Assembly (NCBI GenBank): GCA_034435615.1
Contig: DAOTWZ010000002.1
Location: forward strand, 1 to 25,821
Reading direction: 5' to 3'
Length of the DNA stretch: 25,821 bases
DNA from: H17-190 sp034435615
GTDB taxonomy: Bacteria > Chloroflexota > Dehalococcoidia > SM23-28-2 > HRBIN24
A program made the position numbers and the translations under genes. The notes below the pieces were generated by a model. That model did no database searches and was not told the DNA's origin. It saw only the letters and a program-made list of their open reading frames with translations. Within the stretch, counting starts at the first letter, position 1, and each line of letters opens with the position of its first letter. This document shows positions 6,652 through 14,454 of the stretch, in pieces.

Positions 6652-8328
6652 TCACATCCTGAAGACGCCGAAGCTGGACTCCGGTATGGGGGCATTGAGG
6701 GCAGCGCTGATCCCCAGGGCCAAGGCCATACGCGTCTCCAGGGGGTCGAGGATGCCGTCGTCCCAGAGGCGGGCGGTGCTGTAGTAGGCGCTGCCTTCCC
6801 GCTCGTATTTCTCCAGGGTGGGGCGCATGAACTCCTCCTGCTCCTCTGGCGTCATGTCCTTGCCCTGGGCCCGCAGGTTGTCCAGGCGCACCGTCAGGAG
6901 GACGCTGGCCGCCTGCTGTCCCCCCATGACGGAGATCTGGGCGTTGGGCCACATCCAGAGGAGGCGGGGCGAGTAGGCGCGCCCGCACATGGCGTAGTTG
7001 CCCGCCCCGAAGGAGCCGCCGATGATGACGGTGAACTTGGGCACCTCGGCACAGGCCACCGCCGTCACCATCTTGGCGCCGTGTTTGGCTATCCCCTCGT
7101 GCTCGTAACGCTTCCCTACCATGAAGCCGGTGATGTTCTGGAGGAAGACCAGGGGTATCTTGCGCTTGGCGCACAGCTCGATGAAGTGGGCGCCCTTGAG
7201 GGCGCTCTCCGAGAAGAGGATGCCGTTGTTGGCCACGATCCCCACTGGGAAGCCCATGATGCGGGCGAAGCCACAGACCAGCGTGGGGCCGTAAGCGGCC
7301 TTGAACTCGTGAAAGCGGCTACCGTCTACCAGCCTGGCGATGACCTCCCGCACATCGAAGGACTTGCGGTAGTCCGTGGGGAGTATGCCATAGATCTCCT
7401 CCGGGTCGTAGAGCGGCTCCTCCGCTGGGGCGACTGGCCAGGGGAACTGCTTGGTGGTGCGGCCGAGGTTGGCCACCACGCTGCGGCAGATGGAGAGGGC
7501 CTCCTCGTCGCTGGTGGCGAAGTGGTCGGCCACACCGGAGATGTGGGTGTGAACGTAGGCACCGCCCAGCTCCTCCGCCGATACCTCCTCCCCCGTGGCC
7601 GCCTTCACCAGGGGCGGCCCGCCCAGGAAGATGTTCCCCGTCCCCTGGACGATGATGGTCTCGTCGCTCATGGCGGGGACGTAGGCGCCGCCGGCGGTGC
7701 AGGGTCCCATCACCACGGCGATCTGCGGTATCCCCTTGGCCGACATGCGCGCCTGGTTGTAGAAGATGCGACCGAAGTGATCACGGTCCGGGAAGACCTC
7801 CGCCTGGAGGGGGAGAAAGGCACCGCCCGAGTCCACCAGATAGATGCAGGGGAGCCAGTTCTGCTCCGCTATCTCCTGCGCCCGCAGGTGCTTCTTGACG
7901 GTGATGGGGTAGTAGGTGCCGCCCTTCACCGTGGCGTCGTTGGCGACGATGACCACCTCCCGCCCGCAGACGCGGCCGATGCCGGTGACTATGCCAGCGC
8001 CGGGGGCCTCGTTGTCGTACATCTCCCAGGCGGCCAGGGGGCTCAGCTCCAGGAAGGCCGTGCCCGGGTCTATCAGGCGCTCTATGCGCTCCCGCGCTGT
8101 CAGCTTCCCCCGGGAGCGGTGGCGTCGCACCTGCTCCTCCCCCCCGCCCTGACGCACCAGCTCCAGCCGCTCCTGGAGTTCGGCTACCAGGTGCCGCATG
8201 CGCTCGCGGTTCCTCGTGAATTCGGGATCGGAGGTGTCCACGGCGGTAGGCAGCACCGGCACGGCCGAGCCTTCCAGGAAGTCCAGCGCTGCCGCCTCGT
8301 CTGGCCGCTGGACGGTGGTCCTCGTCAT
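6652..8328 (-). CDS. mccB: Methylcrotonyl-CoA carboxylase beta subunit (carboxyltransferase)
   Basis: A 558-residue carboxyltransferase that moves the carboxyl group from biotin to an acyl-CoA. It has the tandem crotonase-like halves of the acyl-CoA carboxylase beta family: RGKLTARERIERLID near residue 75, DSGGAFLPLQ, GPCTAGGAYVPAMSDE and GGPPLVKAATGEEVSAEELGG in the N-half; FLQNITGFMVG, GGSFGAGNYAMCGRAYSP and MGGQQAA in the C-half. The FLPLQ..FPD segment and the GNYAMCGRA loop are typical of methylcrotonyl/geranyl-CoA carboxylases rather than propionyl-CoA carboxylase. It is the first gene of the operon, in liuB-liuC-liuD order. GAGGA lies just before the ATG. Isovaleryl-CoA dehydrogenase (liuA) and HMG-CoA lyase (liuE) are not in this window. 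Confidence 0.88.
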   Translation of the reverse strand: MTRTTVQRPDEAAALDFLEGSAVPVLPTAVDTSDPEFTRNRERMRHLVAELQERLELVRQGGGEEQVRRHRSRGKLTARERIERLIDPGTAFLELSPLAAWEMYDNEAPGAGIVTGIGRVCGREVVIVANDATVKGGTYYPITVKKHLRAQEIAEQNWLPCIYLVDSGGAFLPLQAEVFPDRDHFGRIFYNQARMSAKGIPQIAVVMGPCTAGGAYVPAMSDETIIVQGTGNIFLGGPPLVKAATGEEVSAEELGGAYVHTHISGVADHFATSDEEALSICRSVVANLGRTTKQFPWPVAPAEEPLYDPEEIYGILPTDYRKSFDVREVIARLVDGSRFHEFKAAYGPTLVCGFARIMGFPVGIVANNGILFSESALKGAHFIELCAKRKIPLVFLQNITGFMVGKRYEHEGIAKHGAKMVTAVACAEVPKFTVIIGGSFGAGNYAMCGRAYSPRLLWMWPNAQISVMGGQQAASVLLTVRLDNLRAQGKDMTPEEQEEFMRPTLEKYEREGSAYYSTARLWDDGILDPLETRMALALGISAALNAPIPESSFGVFRM

Positions 8329-8456
8329 TCGTCCTCGCCTCCCGCTGCTGTGGTGAGCGCTCGGGAAGAAGCAGCCCAGCGTTAGCTTAGCATAGCTGAT
8401 GATGGGGCTCCAGCGGGCGTAACGGGGGAGGAGGGAACCGGAGCTTCCAGCACAAC

Positions 8457-8495
8457 GTCAAAGATATTGACAGCGATGGGGCGATATCTTACGCT
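8457..8495 (+). promoter_or_regulatory. Promoter with overlapping palindromes (possible operator) for the metalloprotease gene
   Basis: A perfect -35 TTGACA (8467-8472), a 17-base spacer and TACGCT (8490-8495) form a plausible promoter. Two inverted repeats overlay it: GTCAA/TTGAC (8457-8461 and 8467-8471, 5-base spacer) and AAGATAT/ATATCTT (8461-8467 and 8484-8490, 16-base spacer). The second pair spans from the -35 to the first base of the -10. Such symmetry suggests a repressor site, but no regulator gene lies next to it. Confidence 0.42.
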
Positions 8496-8582
8496 ACGTC
8501 CGACGATCTGGCCCGAGGACGCCAGCACCTGGTGACCTCCCTGCTAGAGGCCGGACGTTCCCGACCGAAAAGGAGGCTTCCC

Positions 8583-9359
8583 ATGCCAAGAGCCTTCACT
8601 CTCACGCTGGCCATCGCCCTGCTGGCCGCCCTGGCCCTTCTCGTCCCCTGGGGACGGGGGGAGCCTGCCGAGGCCCAGCCGCCCGTCATAGAAGCCAGGG
8701 AGATCAGGGGACAGCCCGTCCGGGTCAACGGACGCGAGCTCAGGCTCTACGTCCACGTCTTCCCGGCGGAGGGGCAGAGGGGGAGGAAGCCAGGCAGCAG
8801 CTACGATAAGTGCACCGACGGCGATCAGAGCACGACCGTCCCCCGCTTCGCCTCCGCTAACCCGAACGGCCTCGTCTTCAACGTCAACCGCGACAGCATC
8901 CCCATAGACAAGGACGCTGCTACCACCGCCATCCAGCAGTCCTTCCAGGCCTGGGACGCCGCCGGCGACACGGGCCAGTATTTCACCGTCAACGCCACGG
9001 GCGGCGCCGCCAGGCCGGCGGCGGACGGCAACAACACGGTGGGCTGGGCCTATATAGTGCCCCGCAACGTCCTGGCCGCCACCTGGACCTGGACGGACGC
9101 TAGCGGCGCCATCGTGGAGGCGGACATCTTCTACAACCTCCACCAGCCCTGGGGAGTCTTCACCACCTGCAACGCCCAGGACCGCTACGAGGTGGGGAAC
9201 GTGGGCACCCATGAAGTGGGGCACGCAGTGGGGCTGGACCACCTGAGCGATACCGCCGGCCACGCCACCATGTACCCCAGCGCCCCCAGGGGTGAGGTCA
9301 AGAAGCGCACCCTCACGGCCGGCGATAAGAGCGGTTACACAGCGGCTGGCGGTTATTAG
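8583..9359 (+). CDS. Secreted matrixin-like zinc metalloprotease
   Basis: A 258-residue protein with a cleavable-looking signal peptide: a short basic N-terminus, a hydrophobic run (about 7-21) and a likely cut after AEA near residue 31. AGGAGG 6 bases before the ATG at 8583 decides the start. The catalytic motif HEVGHAVGLDH (210-220) fits HExxHxxGxxH, the zinc-binding consensus of matrixins and other metzincins. ATMYP (229-232) supplies the Met-turn. The region FNVNRDSIPID...AIQQSFQAWD resembles the start of an M10 catalytic domain. Only two cysteines remain after the signal (Cys77, Cys196), perhaps a disulfide. No propeptide cysteine-switch motif is obvious. The substrate is unknown and no inhibitor gene is adjacent. 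Confidence 0.85.
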   Translation: MPRAFTLTLAIALLAALALLVPWGRGEPAEAQPPVIEAREIRGQPVRVNGRELRLYVHVFPAEGQRGRKPGSSYDKCTDGDQSTTVPRFASANPNGLVFNVNRDSIPIDKDAATTAIQQSFQAWDAAGDTGQYFTVNATGGAARPAADGNNTVGWAYIVPRNVLAATWTWTDASGAIVEADIFYNLHQPWGVFTTCNAQDRYEVGNVGTHEVGHAVGLDHLSDTAGHATMYPSAPRGEVKKRTLTAGDKSGYTAAGGY

Positions 9360-9381
9360 GCACCGGACGCGGCGCAGTTCA

Positions 9382-9405
9382 GGGGGGCGCCTGCGGGCGC
9401 CCCCC
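9382..9405. terminator. Terminator-like hairpin after the metalloprotease gene
   Basis: A perfect 10-bp stem, GGGGGGCGCC (9382-9391) with GGCGCCCCCC (9396-9405), closes a 4-base TGCG loop 22 bases after the metalloprotease stop. No T-run follows, so it is either a T-less intrinsic terminator or a 3'-end stabilising structure. Confidence 0.6.
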
Positions 9406-9484
9406 GTCGTCTCGCCGGGCCTTGATGCTGTCCGGCCTCTCCCGGTAGACTTGGGCCACTCCTACCCCACACAGGAGGCGATGC

Positions 9485-10144
9485 ATGGAGCTTCAAGAAG
9501 TCATCGAGACGGCGGGCACCTGTCGCTACTTCCGGCCGGACCCCATACCCGACGATGTCCTGGCGCGGGTGCTCAACGCTGCCCGCTTCGCTCCCTCCGG
9601 CGGGAACCGACAGCCCTGGCGGTTCATCGTCGTCAAAGACCCCGCCAAGCGTCGCCAGCTCAAGGAGTGGTACCTGATCCCCTGGAAGGCCTACCTGCAG
9701 GCCGTCCACCGGGGGGAGATACGGGTGGGGAGCCCTCAGCAGCAGCGGGCCATCGAGGCGGCCGACTACTTCGCCGAGCACATGGACGTGGCGCCGGTCA
9801 TCGTGGTCGTGTGCGCCCGCCTGGCCGATGTCCACATCACCGACGCGGAGCTGGGGCGGCCCAGCATCGTCGGCGGGTGCTCCGTCTACACCTCGGTGCA
9901 GAACATGTTCCTGAAGGCGCGAGAGGAAGGGCTGGGCGCGGCCATAACCACCCTCCTGTGCCACTTCGAGCCGCAGGTGAAGGAGCTGCTGGAGATCCCC
10001 GAGGAGCTCTCCACCGCCTGCCACGTGGTGCTGGGCTGGCCCGCCCGTCCCCTGCCCAGGAAGCTGACGCGGGCCCCCCTGCACGAGATCGCCTTCGTGG
10101 ACCGGTACGGCAACCCCTTCTACCCTCCCCAGCAGGGGGGCTAG
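9485..10144 (+). CDS. Nitroreductase family protein (FMN-dependent)
   Basis: A 219-residue member of the nitroreductase fold, which uses FMN and NAD(P)H to reduce nitro, quinone or related compounds. CRYFRPDPIPDD (13-24) and ARFAPSGGNRQPWRFIVV (33-50) are the FMN phosphate-binding and N-terminal family motifs. GLGAAITTLL and the late LGWPARPLPRK match the C-terminal half. Of two ATGs 4 bases apart, 9485 is chosen because AGGAGG is 6 bases before it and only 2 bases before 9481. There are no operon partners. Its stop TAG shares three bases with the stop of mutL on the other strand. The substrate is unknown. Confidence 0.85.
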   Translation: MELQEVIETAGTCRYFRPDPIPDDVLARVLNAARFAPSGGNRQPWRFIVVKDPAKRRQLKEWYLIPWKAYLQAVHRGEIRVGSPQQQRAIEAADYFAEHMDVAPVIVVVCARLADVHITDAELGRPSIVGGCSVYTSVQNMFLKAREEGLGAAITTLLCHFEPQVKELLEIPEELSTACHVVLGWPARPLPRKLTRAPLHEIAFVDRYGNPFYPPQQGG

Positions 10145-11766
10145 CGCAGGGGAATATCGAGCTGGCGGGCCAGCAGCTCCTTCCCCACCACGAAGGCGAT
10201 GGGTCCGCCATGAGGGCAGAGGACGGGCGCGCCGGGGGCGCGGTAGGCGGCCAGTATCTGGCCCATCTCCTCCTCCGTTAGGGCCCGCCCCCGGCGCACC
10301 GCCAGTCGACAGGCCAGAGAGCCCAGGAGCCGTTCCAGCCATCCCTCGTCATGGAGGGCGTCCCGCAGGGCCTCCTCCAGCGCCGACGCCTCCAGACCGC
10401 CCAGCAGGGCGGGCACCTCCCGGACCAGGAAGTGGTAGGGGCCGAAGACTTCCAGCGAGAAGCCCAGCTCCTCCAGCAGCCCCGGCGAACGCTGCAGCAG
10501 GACGGCCTGGTGGGGACGTAGCTCCAGGAGGAGCGGCTCCGTCAGGGGCACCCGGTCGCCGCCGCGCCGGGCCAGTAGCAGGTCGTAGAGGGCCCGCTCG
10601 TGCGCCCGGTGCTGGTCTATGACGTAGAGCCCCTCGGGCCCCTCGGCCAGCAGGAAGGTGCCCATGAGCTGGCCCAGGAGGGAGAGGGGCTGCACCGGCT
10701 GGGACGGCGGCCCGGCCGGGGTCGCCTGGGGCCAGGAGGCGACGAGGGCGAGACCCCTGGCCCGCTCCCGGGATAGGGACGGCAGCCCCGCGCGCAGGGC
10801 GTCCCGCACTGCCTCCTGCAGCAGCGCCAGCGCCTCCTGCTCGAAGAGGAGGCGAACCCTGTCCTTGGTGGGGCTCAGGTTCACGTCCACCGCCCAGGGA
10901 GGCGAAAGGACGTGGACCACGGCCACCGGGAAGCGGCCCTTGGGGAAGACGGGCCGCAACGCTGCCTCCAGCGCCTCCAGAAGGGGTGAGCTCCCCACTG
11001 GCCGTCCGTTCACTGACACGTGCAGGTGGTGCCGGCCTGGCCGGGAGGCCGGCGGGCGGGAGACCAGGCCCCGCACCTGCACCCGGTCGTCCCCCAGGGG
11101 GCCAAAGGCGGTCATGTTGCTGGCCAGGTGAGAGCCGTATATCTCGGCCAGCGCCCCGGCGAGGCTCCCGGAGCCCGAGGTGCTCAGGACGGGCCTCCCG
11201 TCCAGGTGCAGTTCGAAACGGACGTGCGGATGGGCCAGGGCGTAACCCCGCACTACCTGGACGGTCTTCGCCTCCTCGCGCCGTCGGTCCAGGCGGCGGC
11301 GCTCCGGCTCGTCCTGGAAGAGGCGACGCACCGTCACCGTCGTCCCTCGGGAGCGGGCGGCCTGTCGCCTCTCCGCCACCTCGCCGCGGCGCAGGGCGAG
11401 CTGGGCCGCCGCCAGCGCCCCTTCCGTGCGGCTGACCACTTCCACATCGGCCAGGGCGGCGATACAGGCCAGAGCCTCGCCCCGGAAGCCCAGCGTTGTC
11501 ACCCGCCCCAGATCGTCCAGGGAGGCGAGCTTGCTGGTGGTGAAGTGATGGAAGGCCCGCTCCAGCTCCGCGGCGGGGATGCCGCAGCCATCGTCGGACA
11601 CCTGGACGGCCTCCAGTCCGCCGCCCCAGACCCAGACGCAGACGGACGAGGCACCGGCGTCCAGGGCGTTCTCCACCAGCTCCTTCACCACGGAGGCCGG
11701 GCCTTGGATGACCTCCCCGGCGGCGATGCGCTCCACCAGGGACGAGGGCAGCGTCCAGAGGGGCAT
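10141..11766 (-). CDS. mutL: DNA mismatch repair protein MutL
   Basis: A 541-residue MutL, on the short side because the linker is brief. The N-terminal GHKL ATPase has ERIAAGEVI (12-20), ELVENALDAGA, SDDGCGI and TLGFRGEAL. VNLSPTKDRVR closes the transducer domain. The C-terminal domain has the endonuclease motif in the form DQHRAHERALYD; the usual ending is E, not D. SLACRLAVRRG and CPHGGPIAF match the further metal-site motifs, so nicking activity is likely. The ATG shares a base with the mutS stop (TGATG), which implies translational coupling. It converges with the nitroreductase gene and overlaps its last bases. Confidence 0.93.
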   Translation of the reverse strand: MPLWTLPSSLVERIAAGEVIQGPASVVKELVENALDAGASSVCVWVWGGGLEAVQVSDDGCGIPAAELERAFHHFTTSKLASLDDLGRVTTLGFRGEALACIAALADVEVVSRTEGALAAAQLALRRGEVAERRQAARSRGTTVTVRRLFQDEPERRRLDRRREEAKTVQVVRGYALAHPHVRFELHLDGRPVLSTSGSGSLAGALAEIYGSHLASNMTAFGPLGDDRVQVRGLVSRPPASRPGRHHLHVSVNGRPVGSSPLLEALEAALRPVFPKGRFPVAVVHVLSPPWAVDVNLSPTKDRVRLLFEQEALALLQEAVRDALRAGLPSLSRERARGLALVASWPQATPAGPPSQPVQPLSLLGQLMGTFLLAEGPEGLYVIDQHRAHERALYDLLLARRGGDRVPLTEPLLLELRPHQAVLLQRSPGLLEELGFSLEVFGPYHFLVREVPALLGGLEASALEEALRDALHDEGWLERLLGSLACRLAVRRGRALTEEEMGQILAAYRAPGAPVLCPHGGPIAFVVGKELLARQLDIPLR

Positions 11767-14294
11767 CAGCGGCTCCTGGCCTTCTGCTGCAGCTCGAAGA
11801 GCTTGTTGATGGCCTGAAGGGGTGTCATATTGACCAGGTCGAGGGACAGGAGCTCCCCCACCAGGCCATCGTGGCCGTCGGCGGCGGGAGCCGGCGCCCG
11901 GGCGCTGGCCGGCGGCGGCAGGCGCTCCATGGCGGCCAGCAGCTCACGGGCCCGCTCCACTACCTCCTGGGGAAGGCCAGCGAGCTGGGCCACCTGCACG
12001 CCGTAGCTCCTGTCGGCCGATCCGGGGACGACGCGATAGAGGAAGACGAGGCGTCCATCCTCCTCGGCCACGGCGGTGTTCCAGTTGCGGGCGCGGGGCA
12101 GCTCCTTCGCCAGGGACGCCAGCTCCAGGTAGTGGGTGGCGAAGAGGGTGCGGGCGCCCAGACGGTGGTGTATGTGCTCCAGAACGGCGCGAGCGATGGC
12201 CATGCCATCGTAGGTGCTGGTGCCGCGGCCCACCTCGTCCAGGAGAACGAGGCTACGGGGCGTGGCCCCCCGCAGGATGCGGGCGGTCTCCGCCATCTCA
12301 AGCATGAAGGTGCTGGCCCCGGAGGCGATGTCGTCCTCGGCGCCGACCCTGGTGAAGAGGCGATCCACGATGCCGATACGGGCCGCCCGGGCGGGAACGA
12401 AGCTCCCCACCTGGGCCATGAGGACGATGAGGGCCACCTGGCGCAGGTAGGTGGACTTGCCGGCCATGTTGGGCCCCGTCAGGATGAGCACCTGCTGCTC
12501 CCCCCTGTCCAGACGGCAGTCGTTGGGGACGAAGCTCTTCCCCTCCATAGCCAGGGCCCGCTCTACCACCGGGTGGCGGCCCTCGCTGATCTCTATGGCA
12601 TCGCCCTCGTGCAGCTCCGGTCGGGCGTAGCCGTGGGCGGCTGCCACCTCGGCCAGGGAGAGGAAGACATCCAGCTCCGCTATAGCCTCGGCGGTGGCCA
12701 GGAGAGGGCCGGCCTGGGCGGCCACCTGGGCCAGCACATCCTGGTAGAGGGCCTGCTCCATCTCCTCCTCCTGCGCCTCAGCGTGGAGGAGGAGCGCCTC
12801 CTGCTCCTTCAGCTCCGGGGTGACGAAGCGCTCGGCGTGGGCCATGCTCTGCTTGCGGATGTAGTCCGGGGGCACCAGCCCCAGATTGGGCCGCGTCACC
12901 TCGATGTAGTAACCGAAGACACGGTTGTAGCGCACTTTGAGGGAGCGTATGCCGGTGCGGGCACGCTCCCGGCCCTCCAGCTCCGCCATCCAGCGGCGGG
13001 CGCGCCCGGCCTGGCGGCGCAGGGCGTCGAGCTCGGGGTGGTAGCCGTCCCTGATGAGCTGGCCCTCCTGGTCACTCACGGCCCGCCGGACGAGGCTGGC
13101 CACCTCCCAGCAGGGGTCGAGGGCCTCCCGCAGGCGGCGCAGGGGAGCGCTGCGGGCCTCGGCCAGGGCGGAGCGCAGGGCGGACACCGTCCGCAGGGCC
13201 TCGGCCAGGGAGAGGAGCTCTCTCGGCGTGGCGGAGCGGCCGCGCACCCGCGCCACCGTCCGCTCCAGATCGCCTGTTCCGCCCAGGAGGGAGCGTAGCT
13301 CCCGCCGTGCCCCCGGGGACTCCTTCAGCTCCTGCACTGCGTCCAGGCGCTCGTCGATGGCGCGGACGTCCAGCAAGGGCTGGAGGAGGCGCCGGCGCAG
13401 TAGGCGGCCGCCCATGGGAGTGCGGGTGCGGTCCAGCGCCCAGAGGAGGCTGCCCTTGAGCTCGCCGGTGCGGGCGTTCTGGAGGAGCTCCAGGTGGCGG
13501 CAGGCGTCGGGGTCTATCGCCATGTAGGCCGACGGCAGGAGGGGGCGCAGCTCCCGCAGGCCGGCCAGCGCCTGAGGGCAGGTCTCTCGCAGGTAGTCCA
13601 GGAGGGCGCCAGCGGCGCCGATGGCCACCTCCATATGGGCGCAGCCGAACCCCTCCAGCGTGGCTACCTGGAAGTGCTGGCAGACGGCCTCCCGCGCCTT
13701 CGTCAGGTTGAAGGCGAAAGCGCTCCTGCGGGTCACGTAGAAGCGCCCGGTCAGCGCCCCCTCCCCTCCTTCCGGGATCAGCACCTCCGCCGGCCGGAGG
13801 CGCTCCAGCTCCTGGAGCAGCTCCTCCTGCGCCGCCGGCCCCTCGAACTGGGCCACGGCGAACTCCCCGGTGCTGACATCGGCCAGGGCCAGGCCCGCCC
13901 GGTTACCGGCCAGCAGGACGGCTGCCAGGTAGTTGTTCTCGTCCGGGGAGAGGAGGCCGGGCTCCATCAGTGTCCCGGGCGTCACCACGCGCACCACGTC
14001 CCGCTCCACCAGGCCGCGGCCGGGCTCGCTCAGCTGCTCGCAGATGGCCACGCGGTAGCCCTGCCGCACCAGCCGGCCCAGGTAGTGGGGCAGAGCGTGG
14101 TGGGGAAAGCCGGCCATGGGAGACCTCTCCCCCTGACCGAAGTCTCTGGATGTCAGGGCCAGTTGCAGGACGCGGGCCGCCTCACGGGCGTCCTCGTCGA
14201 ACATCTCGTAGAAGTCGCCGTAGCGGAAGAGGACGATGGCATCGGGGAAGCGTCGCTTGATGCTCAGGTACTGTCTGCGGACAGGCGTGGACAT
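11766..14294 (-). CDS. mutS: DNA mismatch repair protein MutS
   Basis: An 842-residue MutS that recognises base mismatches. The N-terminal mismatch-binding domain carries the Phe-x-Glu reading motif (Phe28-Tyr-Glu30 in RYGDFYEMF). The start matches the usual family beginning (RRQYLSIKRRFPDAI), although the ribosome binding site is weak and close. The C-terminal ABC-type ATPase has Walker A GPNMAGKST (near residue 606), STFMLEM, Walker B with LVLLDEVGRGTSTYDG (near 685) and FATHY. The end, TPLQAINKLFELQQ, is the typical dimerisation helix. It is the first gene of the mutS-mutL pair, with a probable promoter at 14355-14383. Confidence 0.95.
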   Translation of the reverse strand: MSTPVRRQYLSIKRRFPDAIVLFRYGDFYEMFDEDAREAARVLQLALTSRDFGQGERSPMAGFPHHALPHYLGRLVRQGYRVAICEQLSEPGRGLVERDVVRVVTPGTLMEPGLLSPDENNYLAAVLLAGNRAGLALADVSTGEFAVAQFEGPAAQEELLQELERLRPAEVLIPEGGEGALTGRFYVTRRSAFAFNLTKAREAVCQHFQVATLEGFGCAHMEVAIGAAGALLDYLRETCPQALAGLRELRPLLPSAYMAIDPDACRHLELLQNARTGELKGSLLWALDRTRTPMGGRLLRRRLLQPLLDVRAIDERLDAVQELKESPGARRELRSLLGGTGDLERTVARVRGRSATPRELLSLAEALRTVSALRSALAEARSAPLRRLREALDPCWEVASLVRRAVSDQEGQLIRDGYHPELDALRRQAGRARRWMAELEGRERARTGIRSLKVRYNRVFGYYIEVTRPNLGLVPPDYIRKQSMAHAERFVTPELKEQEALLLHAEAQEEEMEQALYQDVLAQVAAQAGPLLATAEAIAELDVFLSLAEVAAAHGYARPELHEGDAIEISEGRHPVVERALAMEGKSFVPNDCRLDRGEQQVLILTGPNMAGKSTYLRQVALIVLMAQVGSFVPARAARIGIVDRLFTRVGAEDDIASGASTFMLEMAETARILRGATPRSLVLLDEVGRGTSTYDGMAIARAVLEHIHHRLGARTLFATHYLELASLAKELPRARNWNTAVAEEDGRLVFLYRVVPGSADRSYGVQVAQLAGLPQEVVERARELLAAMERLPPPASARAPAPAADGHDGLVGELLSLDLVNMTPLQAINKLFELQQKARSR

Positions 14295-14354
14295 GGCTCC
14301 CGCCGCTCCCCCCTCCGCTTCCTCTCGCGGGGACGGCCCCTATGGCTCGACATA

Positions 14355-14383
14355 AGACTAAGGCGGCCAGCCCCTCCTGTCCA
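14355..14383 (-). promoter_or_regulatory. Probable promoter of mutS-mutL
   Basis: On the minus strand: -35 TGGACA (14378-14383, five of six consensus bases), a 17-base spacer and TAGTCT (14355-14360, three of six). The predicted transcription start is about 54 bases before the mutS ATG. Confidence 0.4.
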
Positions 14384-14410
14384 GTAGGGGAGCACTGTCG
14401 CTGTCGCCTC

Positions 14411-14419
14411 TGCTATACT
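14411..14419 (+). promoter_or_regulatory. Extended -10 promoter of the CoA ligase gene
   Basis: TGCTATACT is a TGn extension plus TATACT, five of six -10 bases. It ends 35 bases before the ATG at 14455. No -35 box is evident. Confidence 0.4.
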
Positions 14420-14454
14420 TGGCTTGCCCCACCCCCGCGCAACGGGAGGCGACG

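Noticed and set aside
7081..8385. Long plus-strand frame opposite mccB
   Set aside because: Antisense shadow of the carboxyltransferase.
11871..13298. 475-codon plus-strand frame opposite mutS
   Set aside because: Antisense shadow; no start signal and no domain.
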